Below are positions 1 to 8,101 of a stretch of DNA of 64,000 bases, piece by piece. Position 1 is the stretch's first letter. Each line of letters begins with the position of its first letter. Position numbers and translations under genes: made by a program. The notes beneath the pieces were generated by a model. The model did not search any database. It saw only the letters and a list, made by a program, of their open reading frames with translations, and was not told the DNA's origin. Source of the DNA: Streptomyces sp. RerS4 (GTDB lineage: Bacteria > Actinomycetota > Actinomycetes > Streptomycetales > Streptomycetaceae); NCBI RefSeq assembly GCF_023515955.1, contig NZ_CP097322.1:5690501-5754500 (forward strand), read 5' to 3'.

Positions 1-77
1 TCCCGCTCGGGGGCGCGGTGCTGCTCGCGGGCTGCGCCGGCGTGGCGGCCTGCCTGGCCGCCGCGCGCCGGGGCTGA
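1..77 (+). CDS. C-terminal end of a membrane or hydrophobic protein (partial)
   Basis: The window opens inside a plus-strand reading frame (codons from position 3) that ends with TGA at 75-77. The visible 24 residues are Gly/Ala/Leu/Val rich and finish with Ala-Arg-Arg-Gly. This resembles the last transmembrane helix and short basic tail of an integral membrane protein such as a transporter. Too little is present to name a family. Confidence 0.4.
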   Translation, partial: PLGGAVLLAGCAGVAACLAAARRG

Positions 78-91
78 GTAGGCTCGTGGGC

Positions 92-316
92 ATGGAAGCG
101 GAGCAGGAGCGGGAACCGGTGCTTCAGGCGGACGAGGGTGCACCGTCGTACTGCGACGCCCCGGGCGGCGCGCCCGACGGGCGAGTGGACGGGCCGCCGT
201 ACGCCGACTGCGTGGAGTGCGGCAAGCCCACCGAATACGGGGTCGCGACCCCGGGCCGGGTGCTGTGCCCGGTGTGCGAGTGGCAGGACGCGCAGCGCAC
301 CGCCTGCTCGGGCTGA
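92..316 (+). CDS. Small zinc-ribbon-like protein
   Basis: A 74-residue acidic protein starting at ATG 92; an in-frame GTG lies 6 nt upstream at 86. The C-terminal half has two Cys pairs, CVEC and CPVC, about 19 residues apart, which is the spacing of a small zinc ribbon. The N-terminal half is Glu/Gly/Pro rich and probably disordered. No enzymatic domain is visible. Such proteins are common in Streptomyces as uncharacterised zinc-binding proteins, so the function is unknown. It runs convergently into the deacetylase gene. Confidence 0.6.
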   Translation: MEAEQEREPVLQADEGAPSYCDAPGGAPDGRVDGPPYADCVECGKPTEYGVATPGRVLCPVCEWQDAQRTACSG

Positions 317-329
317 GCGGCGCAGCCGC

Positions 330-1211
330 TCACTTCCCGATGAGGTCGGACACCTTCACGAAGCGGTAGCCGCGCTTGCGCAGCTCCGGGACGATCTTCC
401 GGACGGCCTCCTCGGTGACCGGCGCGGCGCTGCGCGTGCAGTGCATGACCACCACCGAGCCCGGTTTGACCCCGGCCAGGACCTGCTGCGCCACCGCGTC
501 GGGATCCTTGGCGAAGGCGTCGCCGCTGACCACGTCCCACTGCACGGCGGTGACCTTGGCGGTGGCGATGGCCCGCAGCGCCTGGTCGTCGTAGCAGCCG
601 CCGGGGAAGCGGAAGTAGGGGACCGTGTTGACGGCTCCGGCCTTGCGGAACGCCGCGAACGCCCGGTCGACGTCGGCGCGCGCGGCCTCGGCGTCGAGCG
701 TGGGCAGGCCGTAGCAGGGGGACTTGAAGGCGTGGTGGCTGTACGAGTGGTTGGCGACCTCGAAGTTCGGGTCGGTGCCGATGGCCTGCGCCTGGTCCGG
801 GTACTCCTCGGCCCAGCGGCCCGTCATGAAGACCGTCGACGGCACCTGGAGCCGGCGCAGGGTGGAGATCAGCTCGGGGTTGTCGAAGCGTTCGCCGGAG
901 GCGGCGCGCGGGCCCTGGTCCGCGGTCATGTCGGCGTCGAAGGTCAGGGCGACGGTCTTGTCGGTCTGCTTGCGGGCCCGTTCGAAGACGGGGGTCAGGC
1001 CGTTCGGGCCGGGTGCCATGGTCGGCGCCTTGCCGGGTGCCCCGGGCTGCGGGGAGGCCTGCGCGGAGGGGGACGCCGGGGACGCGGAGCCCGCCGGGTT
1101 GCCCAGGCGGGCCTGGCCGCCGCCCTGCGACGTACCGGCGCCGCCCGAGCATCCCGCGAGGGCGGCACCGATCACGGCTGCGGCCATCACTTTGCGTACA
1201 TAGTGGGTCAC
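330..1211 (-). CDS. Polysaccharide deacetylase (NodB) family lipoprotein
   Basis: A 293-aa protein with GTG start. The first 21 residues form a lipoprotein signal ending in the lipobox LAGC, with Cys21 as the lipidation site. A 60-residue Gly/Ser/Pro/Ala linker follows, then a NodB domain with the metal-binding motifs TFDAD and HSYSH. NodB enzymes remove acetyl groups from N-acetylglucosamine polymers, so this is probably a surface-anchored peptidoglycan or chitooligosaccharide deacetylase. The substrate cannot be read from sequence. It starts 17 nt after the PPK2-type kinase stop, so the two may be cotranscribed. Confidence 0.85.
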   Translation of the reverse strand: MTHYVRKVMAAAVIGAALAGCSGGAGTSQGGGQARLGNPAGSASPASPSAQASPQPGAPGKAPTMAPGPNGLTPVFERARKQTDKTVALTFDADMTADQGPRAASGERFDNPELISTLRRLQVPSTVFMTGRWAEEYPDQAQAIGTDPNFEVANHSYSHHAFKSPCYGLPTLDAEAARADVDRAFAAFRKAGAVNTVPYFRFPGGCYDDQALRAIATAKVTAVQWDVVSGDAFAKDPDAVAQQVLAGVKPGSVVVMHCTRSAAPVTEEAVRKIVPELRKRGYRFVKVSDLIGK

Positions 1212-1228
1212 GTACGCAACTTATATGA

Positions 1229-2089
1229 CTATGTGGCAAGCAGACGTTTGCGGCACTCGGCGATGTCGAAGTCGGCCGGCGGGTACTGCGGGTCCATGTC
1301 CTCCAGATGCTCCAGCAACAGGGTGCCCACGGCCCAGTTCCGGTACCACTTGCGGTCCGCCGGAACCACGTACCAGGGCGCCGCCCTCGTGGAGCACTTC
1401 TCCAGCGCCACCTCGTACGCCCGCTGGTACGCGGGCCACGCGGCACGCTCGTCGATGTCGCCCGCATCGAACTTCCAGTGCTTCTCCGGGTTGTCCAGCC
1501 GCGCCAGGAGCCGCTTTCGCTGCTCCTCGTAGCCGATGTGCAGGAACACCTTGACCAGGGTCACGCCGCCGTCGGCGAGCGCCTTCTCGAAGGCGTTGAT
1601 CCGGTCGTAGCGGTGGACGAGCCGACTGTGCGGCACCACGGCCCGGACGCGGGCGACGAGCACGTCCTCGTAGTGCGATCGGTCGAAGATGCCGATCTCG
1701 CCCGGCTGGGGGAGTTCCTTCGTGATCCGCCAGAGGAACGGATGCTTGAGCTCCTCGGGGGTGGGCGCCTTGAAGGCCTTGATCCGGCAGCCGGCGGGGT
1801 TGAACAGGCCGACCACGTGCTTGACCGTGCCGCCCTTGCCGGAGGTGTCCATGCCCTGGAGGATCAGCAGCAGCCGCCTGCGGTCCCCGGCGGTGGCGGC
1901 CGCGTACAGCCGCTCCTGGAGGGAGGCCAGCCGGTCGGCCATCGCGGCGGTGGCGGCGACGCCGGCGGCCTTGTCGGAGGGGCCGGCGGGGAGTGCGTCG
2001 GCGCCGCGGGCGCCGAGGTCGACGTGCTCGCCGGGGCGTACGCGCAGCAGCTCGCGCAGGGGTCGTTCCGCGCCGTCCCTCTTCGCCAT
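1229..2089 (-). CDS. Polyphosphate kinase 2 (PPK2) family protein
   Basis: About 286 aa. The phosphate-binding loop is GMDTSGKGG and the Walker B/lid region is FDRSHYEDV, both diagnostic of PPK2-type nucleotide:polyphosphate phosphotransferases. A conserved WKF and WYVVPADRKWYRNW motif follows near the C-terminus. Members transfer phosphate between polyphosphate and nucleoside mono- or diphosphates; which class this is cannot be set by eye. I chose the ATG that begins MAKRDG at 2089, although an in-frame start lies at 2098. It stands just upstream of the deacetylase gene on the same strand. Confidence 0.88.
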   Translation of the reverse strand: MAKRDGAERPLRELLRVRPGEHVDLGARGADALPAGPSDKAAGVAATAAMADRLASLQERLYAAATAGDRRRLLLILQGMDTSGKGGTVKHVVGLFNPAGCRIKAFKAPTPEELKHPFLWRITKELPQPGEIGIFDRSHYEDVLVARVRAVVPHSRLVHRYDRINAFEKALADGGVTLVKVFLHIGYEEQRKRLLARLDNPEKHWKFDAGDIDERAAWPAYQRAYEVALEKCSTRAAPWYVVPADRKWYRNWAVGTLLLEHLEDMDPQYPPADFDIAECRKRLLAT

Positions 2090-2261
2090 CGCCACCACCC
2101 GCTCCGTCCCGTTCCCTCAGATCCTCCACCGGATCGAACGGGTCCGCGACGCGTCACCCCACCGGGCTCCCGCACGCGACGTACGCGGCCCTGTGGGGTG
2201 GACGCGGTGTCACCCGGACGTCCGGGCGATCGGACGATCAGGCGATCACCCCATCGGGTGA

Positions 2262-2687
2262 TCAGGCGAGCGAGGCGCTCAGGGTGATCGTCGTACCGGT
2301 CAGCGCCTGGCTCACCGGGCAGTTCTTCTTGGCGTCCTCGGCGGCGGAGACGAAACCGGCCTCGTCCAGACCCGGGACCTCACCCTCGACGGTCAGGTGG
2401 ATGCCGGTGATGCCCTCACCCGGCTGGAAGGTGACATCGGCCTTGGTCACCAGGCGGGTGGGCGGGGTGCCCGCGCCCGCGAGGGCGTGGGAGAGCGCCA
2501 TGGAGAAGCAGCTGGAGTGCGCGGCCGCGATCAGCTCCTCCGGGCTGGTCTTGCCGCCCGGCTGCTCGGCGCGGGAGGGCCAGGAGACGTCGAACGAGCC
2601 GATGCCCGAGGAGTCGAGGGTGACGACACCCTTGCCCTCCAGCAGGTTGCCTTCCCATTCGGTGTGCGCGTGACGCGTGGTGGCCAT
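2262..2687 (-). CDS. OsmC family peroxiredoxin-like protein
   Basis: A 141-aa protein beginning MATTRHAHTEWEG. The start is supported by a GAAGGGA ribosome-binding site 6-7 nt upstream. Two conserved Cys, in SSCFSM and KKNCPVSQA, match the peroxidatic and resolving cysteines of OsmC/Ohr hydroperoxide reductases. The EELIAAAHSSCF stretch is the family signature. It probably detoxifies organic hydroperoxides with thiol reductants. It forms a single gene facing the ZapE-like gene, whose stop lies 60 nt upstream of this start. Confidence 0.9.
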   Translation of the reverse strand: MATTRHAHTEWEGNLLEGKGVVTLDSSGIGSFDVSWPSRAEQPGGKTSPEELIAAAHSSCFSMALSHALAGAGTPPTRLVTKADVTFQPGEGITGIHLTVEGEVPGLDEAGFVSAAEDAKKNCPVSQALTGTTITLSASLA

Positions 2688-2746
2688 GGTGATCCCTTCG
2701 CAGAAGTGGAAACGGCCGGGCCCAAGGAGCACCGGCCGTCCCAAAC

Positions 2747-3853
2747 CTACTGGGCCACCAGGGGTTTCGCGTCGCGTGCCAGCGCCGTGAGCCGGGATAT
2801 CGCGCGGAAGTACTTCTTCCGATAGCCACCGTTGAGCATTTCTTCACTGAACAGCCGGTCGAACGGCACGCCGGACGCGAGGACCGGGACCTCCCGGTCG
2901 TAGAGCCGGTCGGCGAGCACCACCAGGCGCAGCGCGGTCGACTGGTCCGGTACCGGGACCACGTCGGTCAGGCAGACCGCCGCTATTCCGTCCGTGAGTG
3001 CCCCGTAGCGGCTCGGGTGGACCTTCGCCAGGTGCTCCAGCAGCCCGGGGAAGTCGTCGAGGCTCGCGCCGGGGGTGGCGTACGCGGCCTTCGCCACCTG
3101 CTCGTCGGAGAACGGCGCCGGCGCCTCGGGCAGGCCCCGGTGGCGGTAGTCCTGGCCGTCGATGCGCAGCGGCCGGAAGTGCGCCGACAGGCCCTGGATC
3201 TCGCGCAGGAAGTCGGCGGCGGCGAACCGGCCCTCGCCGAGCTTGCCGGGCAGGGTGTTGGAGGTGGCGGCGAGCGCCACGCCCTGCTCCACGAGGCGGC
3301 TGAGCAGCGAGGACACGAGGACGGTGTCGCCCGGGTCGTCGAGCTCGAACTCGTCGATGCACAGCAGCCGGTGCCCGCCGAGGGTCTGGACGGTCTGCTG
3401 GAAGCCGAGGGCGCCGACCAGGTTGGTCAGCTCCACGAAGGTGCCGAAGGCCTTGAGGGCGGGTTCGGCGGGGGTGGCGTGCCACAGGGAGGCCAGCAGG
3501 TGGGTCTTGCCGACGCCGTAGCCGCCGTCGAGGTACACGCCGCGCGGGCCGGGGGCGGGTGCGGCGGGCTTGCGGGCGAACCAGCGGCGCTTGCCGGAGC
3601 CGGTGGCGTGGGCGCCGCCGAGGCCGGCGGCGAAGCCGCTGAGGACGGTGACGGCCTCGGCCTGGCTGGGCTGGGCCGGGTCCGGGTCATAGGTGTCGAA
3701 GCGGACCGAGTCGAAACGCGGCGGCGGCACCATCTCGGCCACCAGCCGTTCGGCGGGTACGCGCGGCTCGCGGGCGCACAGGGCCGACGGACCCGCTTCG
3801 GCTATCGGGGGCCGCCCGGAGGCGGAACCGGTGGTGGAGAGAGATGTCGACAC
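2747..3853 (-). CDS. zapE: Cell division protein ZapE / AFG1-like ATPase
   Basis: A 368-aa protein starting at GTG 3853. Walker A is GGYGVGKTH (about residue 100) and Walker B is LLCIDEFELDD, followed by the sensor region ATSNTLP. The C-terminal HFRPLRIDGQDYR and FDRLFSEEMLNGGYRKKYFRAISRL segments are typical of the AFG1/ZapE family. Family members are peripheral AAA+-like ATPases: ZapE acts on Z-rings in Escherichia coli and AFG1 in mitochondrial protein turnover. The role in actinomycetes is untested. The gene is divergent from the RibD-like reductase, with only 36 nt between the starts, so the promoters overlap. Confidence 0.85.
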   Translation of the reverse strand: MSTSLSTTGSASGRPPIAEAGPSALCAREPRVPAERLVAEMVPPPRFDSVRFDTYDPDPAQPSQAEAVTVLSGFAAGLGGAHATGSGKRRWFARKPAAPAPGPRGVYLDGGYGVGKTHLLASLWHATPAEPALKAFGTFVELTNLVGALGFQQTVQTLGGHRLLCIDEFELDDPGDTVLVSSLLSRLVEQGVALAATSNTLPGKLGEGRFAAADFLREIQGLSAHFRPLRIDGQDYRHRGLPEAPAPFSDEQVAKAAYATPGASLDDFPGLLEHLAKVHPSRYGALTDGIAAVCLTDVVPVPDQSTALRLVVLADRLYDREVPVLASGVPFDRLFSEEMLNGGYRKKYFRAISRLTALARDAKPLVAQ

Positions 3854-3889
3854 AGCCCTTAACTCTACGGGGCGTGTCAGACTGCACCG

Positions 3890-4672
3890 ATGCGCCGCCT
3901 GTTCCCTGTGACCGATCAGACATCCGCCCCGTCCCGGGACCTGACCGACCGCGAGTGGTCGCTCGACGAGCTCGCCGACGCCTACGCCTATCCGCCGCTC
4001 GCCCCCGGCGCGCACTGGCTGCGGGCGAACATGGTGTCCACCCTCGACGGGGCCGCACAGCACGACGGGCGCTCCCAGCCCATCTCGGGCGAGACCGACA
4101 TGCGGATCTTCGGCACCCTGCGCGCCCTGGCCGATGTGGTGGTCGTCGGCGCGGAAACGGTTCGTCAGGAGGGGTACCGCCCCGCCCGCGCCCGGGAGGT
4201 CTTCGCGGCCCGCCGCGAGGCCGCCGGTCAGGGCCCCGCCCCGGCCATCGCCGTGATCAGCGCCTCGCTGGACCTGGACTTCACCCTGCCCCTGTTCACC
4301 TCCCCGCTGGTGCCCACCCTGCTGCTGACCGGCGTCGACGCCCCCGCGGAGCGGGTGGCCGAGGCCCGCGCGGCCGGGGTCGAGGTGGTGCCGGCGGGCG
4401 ACGGCAGCGCCGTGGACCCGGTGCGGGCCGTACGGGAGCTGGCCGCGCGGGGGCTGCGCCGGCAGCTGACCGAGGGCGGGCCCCGGCTGCTGGGGCAGTT
4501 CGTGGCGGCCGACGTGCTGGACGAGCTGTGCCTGACGATCTCCCCGACGCTCACCGCGGGCGACGCCCAGAGGATCGCCGGCGGGCCCTCCGTCACGGTT
4601 CCGCACCGGCTGGCGCCGGCCTGCGTACTGGAAGAGGCCGGGTTCCTCTTCACGAGCTACCGTCGGATCTGA
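3890..4672 (+). CDS. Pyrimidine reductase family protein (RibD C-terminal domain)
   Basis: A 260-aa protein with a RibD C-terminal/dihydrofolate-reductase-like fold: NMVSTLDG near residue 47, VVVGAETVRQEGY, and the TEGGPRLLGQF motif that binds NADPH in riboflavin-pathway reductases. No deaminase domain is attached, and no other riboflavin gene is nearby. It may therefore act on a flavin-like or F420-related substrate, or have another role. It is divergent from zapE. Confidence 0.82.
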   Translation: MRRLFPVTDQTSAPSRDLTDREWSLDELADAYAYPPLAPGAHWLRANMVSTLDGAAQHDGRSQPISGETDMRIFGTLRALADVVVVGAETVRQEGYRPARAREVFAARREAAGQGPAPAIAVISASLDLDFTLPLFTSPLVPTLLLTGVDAPAERVAEARAAGVEVVPAGDGSAVDPVRAVRELAARGLRRQLTEGGPRLLGQFVAADVLDELCLTISPTLTAGDAQRIAGGPSVTVPHRLAPACVLEEAGFLFTSYRRI

Positions 4673-4678
4673 AGAGAG

Positions 4679-4697
4679 GCGGAATTAGTCGTTCCGC
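4679..4697 (+). terminator. Weak hairpin after the pyrimidine reductase gene
   Basis: A 6-bp stem GCGGAA/TTCCGC with a 7-nt loop begins 7 nt after the stop codon and is followed by TTAG. It could terminate the reductase transcript but has no real T run, so it is only a candidate. Confidence 0.25.
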
Positions 4698-4818
4698 TTA
4701 GCTTCCGGTGGGCACATACCTGGGCACACATATCTGCGCAGGCTCCGCGCCACAGCGGGGCAGGATGGTTTCCGCGGGGCCGGCCGACCGGCTCCGGCGC
4801 ACGAAGGAGAGGGCGTCC

Positions 4819-5286
4819 GTGTTCACGAGCGTATTGATGATCGAGCAGCCGCTGACCACGGTGGACGTGGACTTCGTCACCACCCTGCACGGAGACGACC
4901 AGGTGGCGTTCGTCGTCCTCATGCAACCCCGGGGCGACCAGGACCGACTGCTCCGCGCCATCGACGACGTAGCGCTCGGTGAGCTCCCCGAAGCCCTTCG
5001 CGAGGCCGACGTGCCCGAGGGCGACGCCGCCCGGGGCCCGGCCGCGCAGGCCCTCGAACACTCCCTGGCCGCCCTGCGCAGGAAGGGCGCCACCGCCGTC
5101 GGTCACCTCGTCGAGGACCATCCCCTCGACAAGCTCAAGGCCGTTGTCGACGAAACCGGGGCCGACGAGGTGATCGTCCTGACCGCCCCCCACTTCGTGG
5201 AGGAGTTCTTCCACCGCGACTGGGCGTCCCGGGCACGGCACAAGGTGGGGGTTCCGGTGCTCAAGCTCTTCGCCCACAACGAATAG
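4819..5286 (+). CDS. Conserved actinobacterial protein of unknown function upstream of murC
   Basis: A 155-aa protein. GTG 4819 is chosen because a GAAGGAG ribosome-binding site sits upstream, although the frame stays open from 4708. It begins with a TSVLMIEQPLTTVDVDFVTTLHGD stretch and ends PVLKLFAHNE. The hydrophobic/charged pattern suggests an alpha/beta fold with a Rossmann-like second half (GADEVIVLTAPHFVEEFF). Similar proteins in Streptomyces are often labelled indole-3-glycerol phosphate synthase. It is too short for a TIM barrel and lacks trp neighbours, so I do not accept that name. Confidence 0.72.
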   Translation: MFTSVLMIEQPLTTVDVDFVTTLHGDDQVAFVVLMQPRGDQDRLLRAIDDVALGELPEALREADVPEGDAARGPAAQALEHSLAALRRKGATAVGHLVEDHPLDKLKAVVDETGADEVIVLTAPHFVEEFFHRDWASRARHKVGVPVLKLFAHNE

Positions 5287-5365
5287 GCTGGGCGTCGGCA
5301 CGACCCACCGCACGAGGCGGGCACGGCCGCACACGACGTACGCACACGATCCTGGAGCGACCTGA

Positions 5366-6760
5366 ATGAAGCCCGGCCTGCCGACCGCGATGGAACGGCC
5401 CCACTTCATCGGCATCGGCGGCGCCGGCATGTCCGGCATCGCGAAGATCCTCGCCCAGCGCGGCGCGAAGGTGGCCGGCAGCGACTCCCGGGACTCCGAG
5501 ACCGCCGGGGCGCTGCGCGCCCACGGCGCCACGGTCCACCTCGGGCACGCCGCCGACCACCTCGCCGCCGACTCCACCTGTGTGGTCGTCTCCAGCGCCA
5601 TCCGCGCCGACAACCCCGAGCTGGCCCGCGCCGCCGAGCTGGGCATCCCCGTCGTGCACCGCTCCGACGCCCTCGCCGCCCTGATGGACGGCCTGCGCCC
5701 GATCGCCGTCGCCGGCACCCACGGCAAGACCACCACCACCTCGATGCTGGCGGTCTCCCTCTCCGCGCTCGGCCTCGACCCCTCGTACGCCATCGGCGGC
5801 GACCTCGACGCCCCCGGCTCCAACGCCCACCACGGCGAGGGCGACATCTTCGTCGCCGAGGCCGACGAGAGCGACCGCAGCTTCCACAAGTACACCCCGC
5901 AGGTCGCGATCATCCTCAACGCGGAGCTCGACCACCACGCGAACTACGCGTCGATGGACGAGATCTACGCGTCCTTCGAGACCTTCGTCGGCAAGATCGT
6001 CCCCGGCGGCACCCTCGTCGTCGCCCACGGGCAGGAGGGCGCCGCCGAGATCGCCCGCCGCGTCGCCGCGCGCGACGGCCTCACCGTCGTCACCTACGGC
6101 GAGGAAGCCGACGCCGACATCCGCATCACGAAGATCACCCCGCGCGGTCTGACCAGCGAGGTCACCGTCCTCCTCGACGGCCGGATGCTCACCTTCACCG
6201 TCTCCGTGCCCGGCCGCCACTACGCGCACAACGCCGTCGCCGCCCTCGCCGCCGGCGTCGCCCTCGGCATCCCGGCGCACAACCTGGCCTCCGCCCTCGG
6301 CAAGTACACCGGCGTCAAGCGCCGCCTCCAGCTCAAGGGCGAGGCCGCCGGCGTCCAGGTCATCGACTCCTACGCGCACCACCCGACGGAGATGACCGCC
6401 GACCTGGAGGCCATCCGCGGCGCCGCCGGCGACTCCCGCATCCTGGTCGTCTTCCAGCCCCACCTCTTCTCCCGCACCCAGGAACTCGGCAAGGAGATGG
6501 GCCAGTCCCTCGCCCTCGCCGACGCCTCCGTCGTCCTCGACATCTACCCGGCCCGCGAGGACCCGCTCCCCGGCGTCACCAGCGAGCTGATCATCACCGC
6601 CGCCCGCGCCGCCGGCGCCGACGTCACCGCCGAACACGACAAGGGCGAGGTCGCCGACGTGATCGCGGGAATGGCCAAGCCCGGTGACCTCGTTCTCACC
6701 ATGGGCGCGGGCGACGTCACGGATCTGGGACCGCAGATCCTCGCCCGGCTGTCGAACTGA
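5366..6760 (+). CDS. murC: UDP-N-acetylmuramate--L-alanine ligase
   Basis: A 464-aa Mur ligase, the usual MurC length. The N-terminal UDP-binding motif is FIGIGGAGMSGIAK, the ATP loop is AGTHGKTTTTSM near residue 117, and EADESDRSF and NAELDHHANY are the central-domain metal and substrate motifs. DSYAHHPTEM and VVFQPHLFSRTQ mark the C-terminal domain. It adds L-alanine to UDP-MurNAc in the cytoplasm, the first step of the peptidoglycan stem peptide. It lies apart from the dcw cluster, as is usual in Streptomyces, and is followed 15 nt later by msrB. Confidence 0.96.
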   Translation: MKPGLPTAMERPHFIGIGGAGMSGIAKILAQRGAKVAGSDSRDSETAGALRAHGATVHLGHAADHLAADSTCVVVSSAIRADNPELARAAELGIPVVHRSDALAALMDGLRPIAVAGTHGKTTTTSMLAVSLSALGLDPSYAIGGDLDAPGSNAHHGEGDIFVAEADESDRSFHKYTPQVAIILNAELDHHANYASMDEIYASFETFVGKIVPGGTLVVAHGQEGAAEIARRVAARDGLTVVTYGEEADADIRITKITPRGLTSEVTVLLDGRMLTFTVSVPGRHYAHNAVAALAAGVALGIPAHNLASALGKYTGVKRRLQLKGEAAGVQVIDSYAHHPTEMTADLEAIRGAAGDSRILVVFQPHLFSRTQELGKEMGQSLALADASVVLDIYPAREDPLPGVTSELIITAARAAGADVTAEHDKGEVADVIAGMAKPGDLVLTMGAGDVTDLGPQILARLSN

Positions 6761-6775
6761 GGGAGCGCGAACGTC

Positions 6776-7183
6776 ATGGCGTACGAGGTCCAGAAGACGG
6801 ACGAGCAGTGGCAGGCCGAGCTGACCCCGTCCGAGTACCAGGTGCTGCGCCTCGCGGGCACCGAGCCGGCCTTCCGGGGTGAGTACACCGACACCAAGAC
6901 GGAGGGCGTCTACTCCTGTCGCGGCTGCGGCGCCGAGCTGTTCCGTTCCACGGAGAAGTTCGAGTCGCACTGCGGCTGGCCGTCCTTCTACGACCCGAAG
7001 GACAGCGACGCCGTCGAGCTGATAGCGGACACCTCCCACGGCATGGTCCGCACCGAGGTCCGCTGCGCCACCTGCGGCTCCCACCTCGGCCACGTCTTCG
7101 AGGGCGAGGGCTACCCCACCCCCACCGACCAGCGGTACTGCATCAACTCGATCTCGCTGCGGTTGGTGCCGGACGAGAAGTGA
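6776..7183 (+). CDS. msrB: Peptide-methionine (R)-S-oxide reductase
   Basis: A 135-aa SelR-domain protein. Two zinc CxxC motifs (CRGCG and CATCG), the HCGWPSFYDP motif and the catalytic region RYCINSISLRL near the C-terminus are all present, giving a complete MsrB. It reduces methionine-R-sulfoxide in proteins. It follows murC by 15 nt and is probably cotranscribed. Its last 41 nt overlap the 3' end of the convergent OleD-like gene. Confidence 0.95.
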   Translation: MAYEVQKTDEQWQAELTPSEYQVLRLAGTEPAFRGEYTDTKTEGVYSCRGCGAELFRSTEKFESHCGWPSFYDPKDSDAVELIADTSHGMVRTEVRCATCGSHLGHVFEGEGYPTPTDQRYCINSISLRLVPDEK

Positions 7184-8081
7184 GCGCTGCGAGGTAGTCG
7201 GCCAGGGTGTGGGACGGGGTCCAGCCCCGGTCGTGGGCTCGGGCGAGGTCCAGGACGACCGGGTGGGCGAGTTGGTCCACGGCGTAGCGGCTCAGGGGCG
7301 GCTCGGTGGTGGTGAGGCGGGACGCCGATTCCGCCATGCGGGCCGCCGTACGGGCCACCGGGAGCGGCAGGTGCCGGATCCGGGCCCGCACCCCGTGCGC
7401 GCGGAGCACCGAGGCGACGGCCGCGTCCCGGTGGTAGGGGGCGGCGTCCGCGATGTTGTACGCGCCCGGCGGCCAGCCGGCCGCCGCCAGGCAGGCGTCC
7501 GCGAGGTTCTCCACCGCCGTCAGGCTCAGACGCACGTCCGGGCCCGGCAGCAGCAGGGTCCCCGCCCGGACCCGGGAGAGCAGCCGGGGCAGCAACTGGG
7601 TGTCGCCCGGCCCGTAGACCGCCCGGGGGCGCAGCACCACGGCCCCCGCGGCCAGCGCCAACGCCTCGCCCGCCGCCTTCGTACGGCCGTACGCGTTGAG
7701 CTGCCCCGTCCGCGGATGATCCTCCGTGACCCGCTCCCGCCCGGGTCGCGGGTCGTACACGCTGGCGCTGCTCACCCACACCACCGGCCGCCCCGCCGCC
7801 GCCCGCAACAGCCGGGCGCCCCCGTCCACGTTGACCGCGCGCATGGCCGCCTCCGCCCGCGAGCCCGGCGCCGGATCGCCCACGGCCGCCGCGCAGTGCA
7901 CCACCACGTCGACGCCCGTCAGATCCGGCTCGGCACACGCGGCGTCCCAGAACCGGTGCTCCCCGACCGGACCCGGCCGCCGCCCCAGGCCCACCACCGA
8001 GGCCCCCCGCGCGGCGGCGGTCCGGGCCACCGCACCGCCGCAGAAGCCGCTCGCCCCCGTCACCGCGATCCGCGGCGTCAT
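7143..8081 (-). CDS. NAD(P)-dependent epimerase/dehydrogenase, OleD-like
   Basis: A 312-aa extended SDR starting at ATG 8081. The Rossmann motif is VTGASGFCGG (residues 6-15), with SSASVYDP and the catalytic YxxxK in NAYGRTKAAGE. The family includes 3-beta-HSD-like enzymes and OleD, which reduces 2-alkyl-3-ketoacids in olefin and beta-lactone pathways. Position as last gene of an operon with an OleA-like ketosynthase and an adenylate-forming enzyme supports that role; it remains an inference. The gene overlaps msrB convergently by 41 nt. Confidence 0.8.
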   Translation of the reverse strand: MTPRIAVTGASGFCGGAVARTAAARGASVVGLGRRPGPVGEHRFWDAACAEPDLTGVDVVVHCAAAVGDPAPGSRAEAAMRAVNVDGGARLLRAAAGRPVVWVSSASVYDPRPGRERVTEDHPRTGQLNAYGRTKAAGEALALAAGAVVLRPRAVYGPGDTQLLPRLLSRVRAGTLLLPGPDVRLSLTAVENLADACLAAAGWPPGAYNIADAAPYHRDAAVASVLRAHGVRARIRHLPLPVARTAARMAESASRLTTTEPPLSRYAVDQLAHPVVLDLARAHDRGWTPSHTLADYLAALTSRPAPTAARSS

Positions 8082-8101
8082 CCGGCCGCCCCCCCGCACC
8101 G

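Noticed and set aside
4819..5286. Indole-3-glycerol phosphate synthase
   Set aside because: Only 155 aa, no TIM-barrel motifs and no trp genes nearby.
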